A stretch of DNA of 64,000 nucleotides from Pseudomonas sp. B20(2017) (GCF_002113125.1 NZ_NEJP01000013.1:156505-220504), one strand, 5' to 3'. Shown: positions 32,692-42,221, counted from the stretch's first letter. Notes: generated from the letters alone by a model not told the origin. Made by a program: numbers and translations.

Positions 32692-34020
32692 TCAGCGCAA
32701 CATGCCGCTGCCGTAACCCTTCAGGTTGGCTTTCTTCATCAGGGATTCGTACTGGTGCGAAACGAGGTGCGATTGTACTTGGGACATGAAGTCCATCACA
32801 ACCACGACCACGATCAGCAACGAGGTCCCGCCAAGGTAGAACGGTACGTTTGCTGCTACCACCAGGAACTGGGGCAACAAGCACACGGCCGTCATGTAAA
32901 GAGCACCGAACATGGTCAAGCGAGTCAGAACGCCATCAATGTAGCGCGCGGACTGCTCACCAGGACGGATGCCCGGAATAAAGGCACCGGACTTCTTCAG
33001 GTTTTCCGCTACGTCTTTCGGATTGAACATCAACGCCGTATAGAAGAAGCAGAAGAAAATAATCCCTGCACTAAACAGCAGAATATTCAACGGCTGACCA
33101 GGAGCGATCGACTGCGAGATGTCCTGCAACCAGCCCATACCTTCAGACTGACCGAACCAGGCACCCAACGAAGCCGGGAACAGCAAAATGCTGCTCGCGA
33201 AAATAGCCGGAATAACACCGGCCATGTTCACCTTCAGCGGCAGGTGGCTAGTCTGCGCAGCAAAAACCTTGCGGCCTTGCTGACGCTTGGCGTAGTGAAC
33301 AGCGATACGACGCTGACCACGCTCAATGAACACCACGAAACCGATAATCGCTACTGCCAGCAAACCGATGGCAACCAAGGCGAAGATGTTGATATCACCC
33401 TGACGCGCAGACTCGAAAGACTGCCCGATTGCTCTCGGAAGACCGGCGACGATACCCGAAAAAATCAACATCGAGATACCGTTGCCTACACCACGCTCAG
33501 TAATCTGCTCACCCAGCCACATCATGAACATCGCACCAGCCACAAACGTGGATACCGCGACGAAATGGAAGCCAAAGTCACCAGTGAACGCAACGCCCTG
33601 CCCCGCCAGACCAATGGACATGCCAATGGCCTGGACGAGAGCGAGGACGACGGTGCCGTAGCGGGTGTACTGGCTGATCTTGCGACGGCCAGCTTCACCT
33701 TCCTTCTTCAACTGCTCCAGCTGCGGACTGACGGCGGTCATCAGTTGCATGATGATCGATGCCGAAATGTACGGCATGATCCCCAGTGCAAAAATGCTCA
33801 TCCGCTCCAGCGCGCCGCCGGAAAACATGTTGAACAAGCTAAGAATGGTCCCCTCATTCTGTCGAAACAGGTCCGCGAGTCGGTCCGGGTTGATACCTGG
33901 AACCGGGATGTGTGCGCCTATTCGGTAGACGATAATCGCCAGGAACAGAAAACGCAGACGAGCCCAGAGTTCAGACATACCGCCTTTGCCGAGCGCAGAG
34001 AGAGCACCTTGCTTAGCCAT
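32692..34020 (-). CDS. secY: Protein translocase subunit SecY
   Basis: The 442-residue channel has ten transmembrane helices. MPYISASIIMQLMTAVSPQLEQL marks the helix 2 region, and the conserved RGVGNGISMLIF lies near helix 4-5. The basic C-terminal tail is short (MKKANLKGYGSGMLR). Its partner secE is in the same cluster near 59.6 kb. Stop and start with rplO are contiguous. Confidence 0.99.
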   Translation of the reverse strand: MAKQGALSALGKGGMSELWARLRFLFLAIIVYRIGAHIPVPGINPDRLADLFRQNEGTILSLFNMFSGGALERMSIFALGIMPYISASIIMQLMTAVSPQLEQLKKEGEAGRRKISQYTRYGTVVLALVQAIGMSIGLAGQGVAFTGDFGFHFVAVSTFVAGAMFMMWLGEQITERGVGNGISMLIFSGIVAGLPRAIGQSFESARQGDINIFALVAIGLLAVAIIGFVVFIERGQRRIAVHYAKRQQGRKVFAAQTSHLPLKVNMAGVIPAIFASSILLFPASLGAWFGQSEGMGWLQDISQSIAPGQPLNILLFSAGIIFFCFFYTALMFNPKDVAENLKKSGAFIPGIRPGEQSARYIDGVLTRLTMFGALYMTAVCLLPQFLVVAANVPFYLGGTSLLIVVVVVMDFMSQVQSHLVSHQYESLMKKANLKGYGSGMLR

Positions 34021-34458
34021 TTATTCCTCGAACTTGCCGCCAGCTGCTTCGATAGCCGCACGCGCACCTTTGGTGGCGCCGATTCCCTTGCCGATAGTGA
34101 CAGCGCGAGTCACTTCACCGGACAGCATGATTTTCACACGCTGTACGTTGACGTTGATCACGTTGGCATCTTTCAGGGACTGCACGGTGACGATGTCGCC
34201 TTCCACTTTAGCCAGCTCGGACAGACGCACTTCTGCGCGGTCCATGGCTTTCAGGGAAACGAAACCGAACTTCGGCAGGCGACGATGCAGCGGCTGTTGA
34301 CCGCCTTCAAAGCCTGGAGCAATGGTGCCACCGGAGCGGGAGGTCTGACCTTTGTGACCACGGCCACCAGTCTTACCCAAACCACTACCGATACCACGGC
34401 CCGGACGATGCTTTTCGCGACGGGAACCCGGCGCTGGACTCAGATCATTGAGTTTCAT
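34021..34458 (-). CDS. rplO: 50S ribosomal protein L15 (uL15)
   Basis: A 145-residue protein with the extended Gly/Arg-rich arm (GRGIGSGLGKTGGRGHKGQ) that threads into 23S rRNA and a globular C-terminus. Directly adjacent to secY, three bases from rpmD. Confidence 0.98.
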   Translation of the reverse strand: MKLNDLSPAPGSRREKHRPGRGIGSGLGKTGGRGHKGQTSRSGGTIAPGFEGGQQPLHRRLPKFGFVSLKAMDRAEVRLSELAKVEGDIVTVQSLKDANVINVNVQRVKIMLSGEVTRAVTIGKGIGATKGARAAIEAAGGKFEE

Positions 34459-34461
34459 CGA

Positions 34462-34638
34462 TTAACCCTCGACACGCAGCATGTAGTAAGCCTTGTTGAT
34501 CATCCCGCGATTCTCGGGAGTATCCTGGACTTCTACAGTGTGACCGATGCGACGCAGACCCAGACCCTTAACGCACAGTTTGTGGTTAGGGATGCGGCCG
34601 GTCATGCTTTTGATCAGCGTAACTTTAACGGTAGCCAT
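34462..34638 (-). CDS. rpmD: 50S ribosomal protein L30 (uL30)
   Basis: A 58-residue protein: [20 protein letters not shown] at the start and YYMLRVEG at the end. Its stop is three bases before the rplO start and its own start three bases after the rpsE stop. Confidence 0.97.
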
Positions 34639-34640
34639 GA

Positions 34641-35141
34641 TTACTTGATCTCCTCAACACGCAGGCCACGCTTGGCTGCAATGGACTCAGGAGACTGCAT
34701 AGCTTTCAGACCCTTGAAAGTGGCGTGAACCACGTTTACTGGGTTAGTCGAGCCGTAGCACTTGGCCAGAACGTTCTGAACGCCAGCAACTTCGAGGACA
34801 GCACGCATAGCGCCGCCAGCGATGATACCGGTACCTTCAGAAGCAGGCTGCATGTACACCTTCGAAGCGCCATGGGCAGACTTCATTGCGTACTGCAGAG
34901 TGGTGCCGTTCAGATCAACCTGGATCATGTTGCGGCGAGCAGCTTCCATTGCCTTCTGGATCGCAGCAGGCACTTCACGCGACTTGCCACGGCCGAAGCC
35001 AACACGCCCTTTACCATCACCAACCACGGTCAACGCGGTGAAAGTGAAGATACGGCCGCCTTTAACGGTTTTGGCTACGCGGTTAACTTGAACCAGCTTC
35101 TCGATGTAGCCTTCGTCGCGCTTTTGGTCGTTATTTGACAT
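34641..35141 (-). CDS. rpsE: 30S ribosomal protein S5 (uS5)
   Basis: A 166-residue protein with the N-terminal double-stranded RNA-binding domain ([17 protein letters not shown]) and a C-terminal part with [16 protein letters not shown]. Sites where spectinomycin-resistance and ambiguity mutations occur in other bacteria (the KVVKGGR-like loop) look wild type. Confidence 0.98.
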
Positions 35142-35144
35142 AAC

Positions 35145-35495
35145 TTAGAACTCCAGCCCAGCTTCACGAGCAGCATCAGCCAGCGCTTTAACGCGGCCAT
35201 GGTACTTGAAGCCAGAGCGGTCGAAAGCCACCTGCGAGACGCCAGCGGCCTTAGCACGCGTAGCGACCAGCTGGCCAACCTTAGTGGCCGCGTCGATGTT
35301 GCCAGTGGCGCCATCACGCAGTTCTTTATCCAAAGTCGAGGCGCTTGCCAGGACTTTGTTGCCGTCGGCCGAAATGACCTGGGCGTAGATGTGCTGCGAA
35401 GAGCGGAACACGCAGAGACGCACGACTTCGAGTTCGTGCATTTTCAGGCGTGCTTTGCGAGCGCGACGCAGTCGAGTAACTTTTTTGTCGGTCAT
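35145..35495 (-). CDS. rplR: 50S ribosomal protein L18 (uL18)
   Basis: A 116-residue 5S rRNA-binding protein of the central protuberance. RLRRARKARLKMHE and FDRSGFKYHGRVKALADAAREAG are conserved. Three bases from rpsE. Confidence 0.98.
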   Translation of the reverse strand: MTDKKVTRLRRARKARLKMHELEVVRLCVFRSSQHIYAQVISADGNKVLASASTLDKELRDGATGNIDAATKVGQLVATRAKAAGVSQVAFDRSGFKYHGRVKALADAAREAGLEF

Positions 35496-35505
35496 TTGCT
35501 ATGCC

Positions 35506-36039
35506 CTACTTCTTCTTGGCTTCTTTACGACGGACGACTTCGTCCGCGTAGCGCACACCTTTGCCTTTGTACGGCTCTGGTGGACGGAAGTCGCGGATCT
35601 CGGCGGCCACTTGACCTACCAGCTGCTTGTCGATGCCCTTGATCAGGATATCGGTCTGGCTAGGAGTCTCAGCGGTGATGCCTTCCGGCAGTTCGTAATC
35701 CACTGGGTGCGAGAAGCCAAGAGCCAGGTTCAGCACCTGACCTTTTGCTTGCGCTTTGTAACCAACACCGACCAGCTGGAGCTTGCGCTCAAAGCCTTGG
35801 CTTACGCCCTGGACCATGTTGTTTACCAACGCACGAGTGGTACCGGCCATTGCGCGAGTCTGCTGATCGCCATTGCGAGCAGCAAAACGCAGCTCACCGG
35901 CTTCTTCAACGATCTCAACGGACGAATGGACGTTCAGTTCAAGAGTACCCTTGGCACCCTTCACCGAAAGCTGTTGGCCTGCGAATTTTACTTCGACACC
36001 GGCTGGCAGCTTAACGGGGTTCTTAGCGACGCGAGACAT
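35506..36039 (-). CDS. rplF: 50S ribosomal protein L6 (uL6)
   Basis: A 177-residue protein with two related alpha-beta domains; PEPYKGKGVRYADEVVRRKEAKKK forms the usual C-terminus at the factor-binding region. Ten bases from rplR. Confidence 0.98.
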   Translation of the reverse strand: MSRVAKNPVKLPAGVEVKFAGQQLSVKGAKGTLELNVHSSVEIVEEAGELRFAARNGDQQTRAMAGTTRALVNNMVQGVSQGFERKLQLVGVGYKAQAKGQVLNLALGFSHPVDYELPEGITAETPSQTDILIKGIDKQLVGQVAAEIRDFRPPEPYKGKGVRYADEVVRRKEAKKK

Positions 36040-36051
36040 GCTTATCCCCCC

Positions 36052-36444
36052 TTAGAACACAGTGCAAAGAACTTCGCCGCCGACACCGGCAGCGCGCGCA
36101 GCACGATCAGTCATCACACCTTTGTTGGTGGAGACGATAGACACGCCGAGACCGCCACGTACTTTTGGCAATTCTTCGACGGACTTGTACTGACGCAGGC
36201 CTGGACGGCTAACGCGCTTGACTTCTTCGATAACCGGACGGCCTTCGAAATATTTCAGCTCGATAGACAGCAGTGGTTTGGTTTCGCTGCTGATCTGATA
36301 ACCCGCGATGTAACCTTCGTCCTTCAGGACTTTAGCTACAGCCACCTTCAACGTGGAAGAAGGCATGCTTACGACGGACTTTTCAGCCATCTGGGCATTA
36401 CGGATTCGAGTTAGCATGTCCGCTAACGGGTCCTGCATACTCAT
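36052..36444 (-). CDS. rpsH: 30S ribosomal protein S8 (uS8)
   Basis: A 130-residue protein; STNKGVMTDRAARAAGVGGEVLC is the conserved rRNA-contact end. AGGAGCG sits 8 bases before the first ATG (MSMQDPL), favouring it over the ATG two codons later. In E. coli S8 is the spc-operon autoregulator. Here it follows its own promoter and an unusual 208-base gap, so its control may differ. Confidence 0.97.
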   Translation of the reverse strand: MSMQDPLADMLTRIRNAQMAEKSVVSMPSSTLKVAVAKVLKDEGYIAGYQISSETKPLLSIELKYFEGRPVIEEVKRVSRPGLRQYKSVEELPKVRGGLGVSIVSTNKGVMTDRAARAAGVGGEVLCTVF

Positions 36445-36541
36445 GGGCTAGACGCTCCTAATACAGAAAAATTAGCCTTGCGGCTACTACTTGTCGCCGA
36501 GAAATTCCGGGCAGAAAAACACGGGCTCAGGCGAGCCGGTC

Positions 36542-36570
36542 ATTCTAGACACACCCCAGAAATGAATCAA
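36542..36570 (-). promoter_or_regulatory. Predicted sigma-70 promoter inside the spc block, upstream of rpsH
   Basis: Minus strand TTGATT, 17 bases, TAGAAT, followed by the G+C-rich GACCGGCTCGCC. The -35 lies inside the 3' arm of a 14-bp perfect inverted repeat. Confidence 0.68.
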
Positions 36571-36593
36571 GCCCCAAAAGGGGCTTGATTCAT
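36562..36593 (-). terminator. 14-bp perfect hairpin between rpsN and rpsH
   Basis: ATGAATCAAGCCCC and GGGGCTTGATTCAT around a 4-base loop; on the minus strand TTCTGGGG follows, so the U-run is weak. A second, smaller hairpin (CGATGGTC/GACCATCG, 36606-36637) lies nearer rpsN. Function could be partial termination, RNA processing or a protein-binding leader. Confidence 0.55.
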
Positions 36594-36652
36594 GTTCAAG
36601 GCCACCGATGGTCAGGTTCTTGCGACCCCGACCATCGAGACTTTGACAGCAA

Positions 36653-36958
36653 TTACCAGCTGGCTTTAACCAGACCTGGAACGTCACCACGCATTGCAGC
36701 TTCACGCAGCTTGTTACGGCCCAGGCCGAACTTGCGGTAAACGCCGTGCGGACGACCGGTCAGACGGCAACGGTTACGCATGCGCGAAGCGCTAGCGTCA
36801 CGTGGTTGCTTCTGCAGAGCTACGGTAGCTTCCCAACGCGCTTCTGGACTAGCGTTCAGATCGACGATGATAGCTTTCAGCGCTGCACGCTTGACGGCGT
36901 ACTTGGCAACGGTGAGCTGACGCTTCAGCTCACGGTTTTTCATGCTCTTCTTGGCCAT
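36653..36958 (-). CDS. rpsN: 30S ribosomal protein S14 (uS14), zinc-free type
   Basis: The 101-residue long form starts MAKKSMKNRELKRQ and has RNRCRLTGRPHGVYRKFGL with only one cysteine of the zinc site, so it is the zinc-independent variant. The longer upstream frame (22 extra residues) lies in the rplE end and is not conserved. Confidence 0.97.
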   Translation of the reverse strand: MAKKSMKNRELKRQLTVAKYAVKRAALKAIIVDLNASPEARWEATVALQKQPRDASASRMRNRCRLTGRPHGVYRKFGLGRNKLREAAMRGDVPGLVKASW

Positions 36959-36971
36959 TTTCCTACTCCAA

Positions 36972-37511
36972 TCAGTTGCGGAACGGGAATTTGAAAGCAC
37001 GCAGCAGAGCGCGGCCTTCGTCATCGTTCTTGGCAGTGGTGGTCAGGGTAATGTCCAGACCGCGGAGAGCATCGATCTTGTCGTAGTCGATTTCCGGGAA
37101 AATGATCTGCTCTTTCACGCCCATGCTGTAGTTGCCACGACCGTCGAAGGACTTGGCATTCAGGCCGCGGAAGTCGCGAACCCGAGGCAGGGAGATCGAC
37201 AGCAGACGATCCAGGAACTCGTACATACGCTCACGGCGCAGGGTCACTTTGACGCCGATCGGCCAACCTTCACGGACTTTAAAGCCAGCGATGGATTTGC
37301 GAGCGTAGGTCACAACGACTTTCTGGCCGGTGATCTTTTCCAGGTCAGCAACAGCGTGCTCGATGACTTTTTTGTCACCGATCGCTTCGCCCAGACCCAT
37401 GTTCAGGGTGATTTTGGTAACGCGCGGAACTTCCATCACGTTGCCAAGCTTCAGTTCTTCCTTCAGCTTGGGAGCGATTTCCTTCCGGTAAATCTCTTGT
37501 AGTCGTGCCAT
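36972..37511 (-). CDS. rplE: 50S ribosomal protein L5 (uL5)
   Basis: The 179-residue protein binds 5S rRNA and P-site tRNA in the central protuberance. MARLQEIYRKEIAPKLKEEL and the VEIDYDKIDALRGLDITLTTTAK-like end (FPEIDYDKID) are typical. In E. coli the S8 regulatory site overlaps the start of this gene. Confidence 0.98.
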   Translation of the reverse strand: MARLQEIYRKEIAPKLKEELKLGNVMEVPRVTKITLNMGLGEAIGDKKVIEHAVADLEKITGQKVVVTYARKSIAGFKVREGWPIGVKVTLRRERMYEFLDRLLSISLPRVRDFRGLNAKSFDGRGNYSMGVKEQIIFPEIDYDKIDALRGLDITLTTTAKNDDEGRALLRAFKFPFRN

Positions 37512-37531
37512 GGTCTTCTACCTAGCAGTGT

Positions 37532-37846
37532 TCAAGCATCAACCGCTTTTTGGGTCGACTTGAAGACACGAATTTTCTTACCGTCTTCCACTTTGAAACC
37601 AACGCGATCAGCCTTGTTGGTTTCGCCGTTGAAGATGGCAACGTTGGAAGCGTGCAGTGGCGCTTCTTTCTCGACGATACCGCCCTGTACGCCCGACATC
37701 GGGTTAGGCTTGGTATGACGCTTGACCAGGTTCAGACCACCAACAACCAGACGGTTGTCAGCGAGAACCTTCAGCACCTTACCGCGCTTACCTTTGTCTT
37801 TGCCGGCGATCACGATGATCTCGTCGTCACGACGAATCTTTTGCAT
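37532..37846 (-). CDS. rplX: 50S ribosomal protein L24 (uL24)
   Basis: A 104-residue assembly initiator with an N-terminal KOW motif (VIAGKDKGKRGKVLKV) and NPMSGVQGGIVEKEAPLH. Gap to rplE 20 bases. Confidence 0.98.
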   Translation of the reverse strand: MQKIRRDDEIIVIAGKDKGKRGKVLKVLADNRLVVGGLNLVKRHTKPNPMSGVQGGIVEKEAPLHASNVAIFNGETNKADRVGFKVEDGKKIRVFKSTQKAVDA

Positions 37847-37857
37847 GTCGGATCTCC

Positions 37858-38226
37858 TTACAGCACTTCTGGGGCGAGCGAGACGATCTTCATGAACTTC
37901 TCAGTACGAAGTTCACGGGTCACTGGCCCAAAGATACGGGTGCCGATCGGCTCTTGCTTGTTGTTCAGAAGAACAGCAGCGTTGCCATCAAAGCGGATAA
38001 TGGAGCCATCAGCACGACGTACGCCGTGACGAGTGCGGACCACAACAGCAGTCATCACTTGGCCTTTTTTCACCTTACCGCGAGGAATTGCTTCCTTCAC
38101 GGTAACCTTGATGATGTCACCGATACCAGCGTAACGACGATGGGAGCCACCCAGCACCTTGATGCACATAACGCGGCGAGCGCCGCTGTTATCGGCCACA
38201 TCGAGCATGGATTGAGTCTGAATCAT
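37858..38226 (-). CDS. rplN: 50S ribosomal protein L14 (uL14)
   Basis: A 122-residue protein at the subunit interface, beginning MIQTQSMLDVADNSGARRVMCI with the conserved signature VRTRHGVRRADGS. Probably first gene of the classical spc operon by comparison with E. coli; I see no promoter in the 23-base gap before it, so it is probably read from S10. Confidence 0.98.
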   Translation of the reverse strand: MIQTQSMLDVADNSGARRVMCIKVLGGSHRRYAGIGDIIKVTVKEAIPRGKVKKGQVMTAVVVRTRHGVRRADGSIIRFDGNAAVLLNNKQEPIGTRIFGPVTRELRTEKFMKIVSLAPEVL

Positions 38227-38249
38227 ATAATTTCTCCGACCCCTAGCCC

Positions 38250-38516
38250 TTAGACTTCCACAGCGCGTTCGAGAACATCAACCAGCGCCCAAGACTTGGT
38301 CTTGGCCATCGGACGAGTTTCACGAATAGTGACTTTGTCGCCGATGTGGCACTGATTGGTTTCGTCGTGCGCGTGCAGCTTAGTCGAACGCTTAACGTAT
38401 TTACCGTAGATCGGGTGCTTAACGCGACGCTCGATCAGAACGGTGATGGTTTTGTCCATCTTGTCGCTGACAACACGGCCAGTCAGCGTACGGACAGTTT
38501 TTTCGGCTTCAGCCAT
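38250..38516 (-). CDS. rpsQ: 30S ribosomal protein S17 (uS17)
   Basis: An 88-residue OB-fold protein that binds 16S rRNA early. TLTGRVVSDKMDKTITVLIERR and GDKVTIRETRPMAKTKSW are family motifs. Last gene of the S10 set. Confidence 0.98.
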   Translation of the reverse strand: MAEAEKTVRTLTGRVVSDKMDKTITVLIERRVKHPIYGKYVKRSTKLHAHDETNQCHIGDKVTIRETRPMAKTKSWALVDVLERAVEV

Positions 38517-38518
38517 GA

Positions 38519-38710
38519 TTACTTACCTGCCTGCTGGTTGAGCACAGTCTTCACGCGAGCGATGTCACGCTTAACTTGCGAGAGCAGATGAGACTGCCCC
38601 AACTGGCCAGTTGCTTTCTGCATGCGCAGATTGAACTGGTCGCGCAGCAAGCCGAGCAGTTGCTCGTTCAGCTGCTGTGCGGATTTTTCACGAAGTTCAT
38701 TCGCTTTCAT
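38519..38710 (-). CDS. rpmC: 50S ribosomal protein L29 (uL29)
   Basis: A 63-residue two-helix protein ([31 protein letters not shown]) near the tunnel exit. The ATG is chosen over a GTG one codon before: it shares one base with the rplP stop (TGATG), giving coupled translation. Confidence 0.97.
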
Positions 38711-39123
38711 CACATCACCGTCCGTTTAACAAAGGAGGTGGCGAGCGGCAGCTTTGCAGCAGCCAGGGCGAAAGCCTCACGCGCCAGCTCTTCAGAAACA
38801 CCCTCGATTTCATACAGGACTTTGCCTGGCTGAATCTGGGCAACCCAGTATTCCACGTTACCCTTACCTTTACCCATACGAACCTCGAGAGGCTTCTTGG
38901 AGATCGGCTTGTCCGGGAATACACGGATCCAGATCTTGCCACCACGTTTTACGTGACGGGTCAGAGCACGACGCGCTGACTCGATCTGACGAGCGGTGAG
39001 ACGACCACGAGCAACAGACTTCAGCGCGAACTCGCCGAAGCTGACTTTGCTACCGCGCAGTGCCAGACCACGGTTGTGGCCGGTCATCTGCTTGCGGAAC
39101 TTCGTACGCTTTGGTTGCAACAT
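38710..39123 (-). CDS. rplP: 50S ribosomal protein L16 (uL16)
   Basis: A 137-residue protein near the peptidyl-transferase centre and A-site t[22 protein letters not shown] and [19 protein letters not shown] are diagnostic; the arginine hydroxylated in E. coli L16 (in the MGKGKG loop region) is conserved. Confidence 0.98.
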
Positions 39124-39135
39124 TTGGCGTACCCC

Positions 39136-39822
39136 TTACTTAGCAGCTTTTTTACGAGGCGCTGGTGCTTGTGGTTTCAGTTCTTCTTGGCGACCACCAA
39201 TTACTTCGCCTTTGAAGATCCAAACCTTTACACCGATCACACCGTAGGTGGTGTGAGCTTCGTAGGTGGCATAGTCGATATCGGCACGCAGGGTGTGCAG
39301 TGGCACACGACCTTCGCGATACCATTCAGTACGTGCGATTTCAGCACCGCCGAGACGACCGCTCACTTGGATTTTGATGCCTTTGGCACCAATGCGCATG
39401 GCGTTCTGTACGGCGCGCTTCATGGCGCGACGGAACATCACACGACGCTCCAGCTGCTGAGCTACGCTCTGGGCAACCAGCATACCGTCGAGCTCCGGCT
39501 TGCGGATCTCTTCGATATTGATGTGCACAGGCACACCCATTTGCTTGGTCAGGTCCTGACGCAGTTTTTCAACATCTTCACCTTTCTTCCCGATAACGAT
39601 ACCTGGACGAGCGGTGTGGATGGTGATGCGTGCAGTTTGAGCCGGGCGATGGATATCGATACGGCTTACGGACGCGCTTTTTAGTTTGTCTTGGAGATAC
39701 TCACGCACCTTCAGATCTGCGAGCAAATAGTCCGCATAAGTCCGACCGTCTGCGTACCAGACGGAGGTGTGCTCCTTGACGATTCCCAGGCGAATGCCAA
39801 TGGGATGTACTTTCTGACCCAT
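39136..39822 (-). CDS. rpsC: 30S ribosomal protein S3 (uS3)
   Basis: The 228-residue protein lines the mRNA entry tunnel and has helicase activity. The KH domain (RPGIVIGKKGEDVEKLRQ) is clear. MGQKVHPIGIRLGI is the true start; the frame extends 28 codons upstream without conservation. Confidence 0.98.
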   Translation of the reverse strand: MGQKVHPIGIRLGIVKEHTSVWYADGRTYADYLLADLKVREYLQDKLKSASVSRIDIHRPAQTARITIHTARPGIVIGKKGEDVEKLRQDLTKQMGVPVHINIEEIRKPELDGMLVAQSVAQQLERRVMFRRAMKRAVQNAMRIGAKGIKIQVSGRLGGAEIARTEWYREGRVPLHTLRADIDYATYEAHTTYGVIGVKVWIFKGEVIGGRQEELKPQAPAPRKKAAK

Positions 39823-39835
39823 CTCTTCGACTCCG

Positions 39836-40168
39836 TTACTTGTCAGCAACCTTGACAGTGATATGGCAAGACCGCTTGACGATGCGATCAGCACGGCCTT
39901 TGGCACGTGGCATGATGCGCTTCAGCGAACGCCCTTCGTTGACGAAAACGGTGCTGACCTTCAGGTCATCAACGTCTGCGCCTTCGTTATGCTCGGCGTT
40001 GGCTACGGCCGACTCCAGCACTTTTTTCATGATCTCGGCGGCTTTCTTACTGCTGAAAGCCAACAGGTTGAGCGCTTCGCCCACCTTCTTCCCGCGGATC
40101 TGGTCGGCGACCAAGCGGGCTTTCTGGGCGGAGATTCGAGCGCCCGACAACTTAGCGGCTACTTCCAT
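39836..40168 (-). CDS. rplV: 50S ribosomal protein L22 (uL22)
   Basis: A 110-residue protein whose beta-hairpin forms part of the tunnel constriction ([22 protein letters not shown]). The macrolide-resistance loop sequence PRAKGRA is wild type. Confidence 0.98.
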
Positions 40169-40179
40169 TTCCTTACCCC

Positions 40180-40455
40180 TTAACGCTTGGCTTTCTTGTC
40201 TGCCACGTGCCCGCGATAGTTGCGGGTACCGGCGAACTCGCCCAGTTTGTGGCCGACCATGTCTTCGTTAACGAGAACTGGGACGTGCTGACGACCGTTG
40301 TGTACTGCGATGGTCAGACCGACCATTTGTGGCAGGATCATCGAACGACGCGACCAAGTCTTAATTGGTTTGCGATCGTTCTTTTCCGCCGCCACTTCGA
40401 TCTTCTTCAGTAGGTGAAGATCAATAAAAGGACCTTTTTTCAGAGAACGTGGCAC
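40180..40455 (-). CDS. rpsS: 30S ribosomal protein S19 (uS19)
   Basis: A 91-residue head protein beside S13, [18 protein letters not shown] onward with conserved [16 protein letters not shown]. Confidence 0.98.
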
Positions 40456-40471
40456 TGTCGTATCCCTCTAT

Positions 40472-41296
40472 TTACTTGCGACGACGGACGATCATTTTGT
40501 CGGTACGCTTATTACCACGAGTCTTCGCGCCCTTAGTCGGGAAGCCCCATGGCGATACCGGATGACGACCACCAGAGGTACGACCTTCACCACCACCATG
40601 TGGGTGGTCAACCGGGTTCATGGCAACACCACGAACGGTTGGGCGAACGCCACGCCAGCGCTTCGCACCAGCCTTACCCAGCGAACGCAGGCTGTGCTCG
40701 GAGTTCGAGACTTCGCCCAGGGTCGCACGGCACTCAGCCAGTACTTTACGCATTTCACCGGAACGCAGACGCAGGGTCACGTAAACGCCTTCACGAGCGA
40801 TCAGCTGAGCCGAAGCACCAGCGGAACGAGCAATTTGTGCGCCTTTACCTGGCTTCAGTTCGATGCCGTGTACGGTAGAACCGACTGGAATGTTGCGCAG
40901 TTGCAGAGCGTTACCTGGCTTGATTGGAGCCAAGGCACCTGCGATCAGCGTGTCGCCAGCACTCACGCCTTTAGGGGCGATGATGTAGCGGCGTTCGCCG
41001 TCTGCGTAGCAGAGCAGTGCGATGTGAGCAGTACGGTTTGGATCGTATTCGATACGCTCGACAGTGGCGACAATGCCATCTTTGTCGTTGCGACGGAAAT
41101 CGACCATACGGTAATGCTGCTTATGACCACCACCGATGTGACGAGTGGTAATACGGCCATTGTTGTTACGACCACCAGACTTCGATTTTTTCTCGAGCAG
41201 CGGTGCGTGAGGAGCGCCTTTATGCAGCTCCTGGTTGACCACCTTGACCACAAAACGGCGGCCAGGGGAAGTCGGTTTGCATTTAACGATTGCCAT
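40472..41296 (-). CDS. rplB: 50S ribosomal protein L2 (uL2)
   Basis: A 274-residue protein needed for subunit joining and peptidyl transfer. MNPVDHPHGGGEGR carries the conserved histidine near residue 230. SH3-like and OB-like domains in the usual order. Confidence 0.98.
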   Translation of the reverse strand: MAIVKCKPTSPGRRFVVKVVNQELHKGAPHAPLLEKKSKSGGRNNNGRITTRHIGGGHKQHYRMVDFRRNDKDGIVATVERIEYDPNRTAHIALLCYADGERRYIIAPKGVSAGDTLIAGALAPIKPGNALQLRNIPVGSTVHGIELKPGKGAQIARSAGASAQLIAREGVYVTLRLRSGEMRKVLAECRATLGEVSNSEHSLRSLGKAGAKRWRGVRPTVRGVAMNPVDHPHGGGEGRTSGGRHPVSPWGFPTKGAKTRGNKRTDKMIVRRRK

Positions 41297-41310
41297 GATG
41301 CACCCCTTCC

Positions 41311-41610
41311 TTACTCAGCACTGCTGCTGAAATCGAGATCTTGGCCTGGCTGAAGGGAGATAACTGCCTTCTTCCAGTCATTACGCTTGCCCAGACCGCG
41401 AGCGGTGCGCTTGCTCTTACCCAGAACGTTCAGGGTAGTAACACGCTCAACTTTCACGCTGAACAGGCTTTCGACGGCCTTCTTGATTTCCAGCTTGGTT
41501 GCGTCAGTAGCAACCTTGAAAACGAACTGGCCTTTCTTGTCTGCCAGAACCGTAGCCTTCTCGGAAACGTGCGGGCCAAGCAGAACTTTAAATACGCGTT
41601 CCTGGTTCAT
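41311..41610 (-). CDS. rplW: 50S ribosomal protein L23 (uL23)
   Basis: A 99-residue protein at the tunnel exit, docking site for trigger factor and signal recognition particle. [12 protein letters not shown] is the family motif. Its ATG overlaps the rplD stop (ATGA). Confidence 0.98.
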
Positions 41611-42209
41611 CCCAGCAGCTCCTCGAATTTCTTCACGGCCGACACGGTGATCAACACCTTGTCGTATGCGATCAGACTAACTGGATCGGAACCTTGCACG
41701 TCACGTACATCTACGTGTGGCAGGTTGCGAGCAGCCAGGTACAGGTTCTGATCAACAGCGTCCGACACGATCAGAACGTCGGTCAGGCTCATGTTGTTCA
41801 GTTTGCCCAGCAGGTCTTTGGTTTTCGGAGTTTCAACTGCGAAATCCTGAACCACGACCAGACGATCAGTACGCACCAGCTCAGCAAGGATGGAACGCAT
41901 TGCTGCGCGATACATCTTCTTGTTCAGCTTCTGGGAGTGATCCTGTGGACGAGCTGCGAAAGTGGTGCCGCCGCCGCGCCAGATTGGGCTACGGATAGTA
42001 CCGGCACGAGCACGGCCAGTACCTTTCTGACGCCATGGGCGCTTACCGCCACCACGAACGTCGGAACGGGTCTTTTGCTGCTTGCTACCTTGACGGCCGC
42101 CAGCCATGTAGGCCACGACTGCTTGGTGAACCAGCGTCTCGTTGAATTCGCCGCCAAATGTCAGTTCGGAAACTTCGATCGCTTGAGCGTCATTTACATT
42201 TAATTGCAT
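41607..42209 (-). CDS. rplD: 50S ribosomal protein L4 (uL4)
   Basis: The 200-residue protein has a tunnel-lining loop ([19 protein letters not shown]) where macrolide-resistance changes occur elsewhere; here it is wild type. In E. coli L4 represses the S10 operon through a long rpsJ leader that is not obvious here. Confidence 0.98.
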
Positions 42210-42221
42210 GTCAGCTTCCCC

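Noticed and set aside
32554..34728. Plus-strand open frame of 724 codons opposite secY-rplO-rpmD
   Set aside because: Crosses four conserved minus-strand genes; composition is that of a shadow frame.
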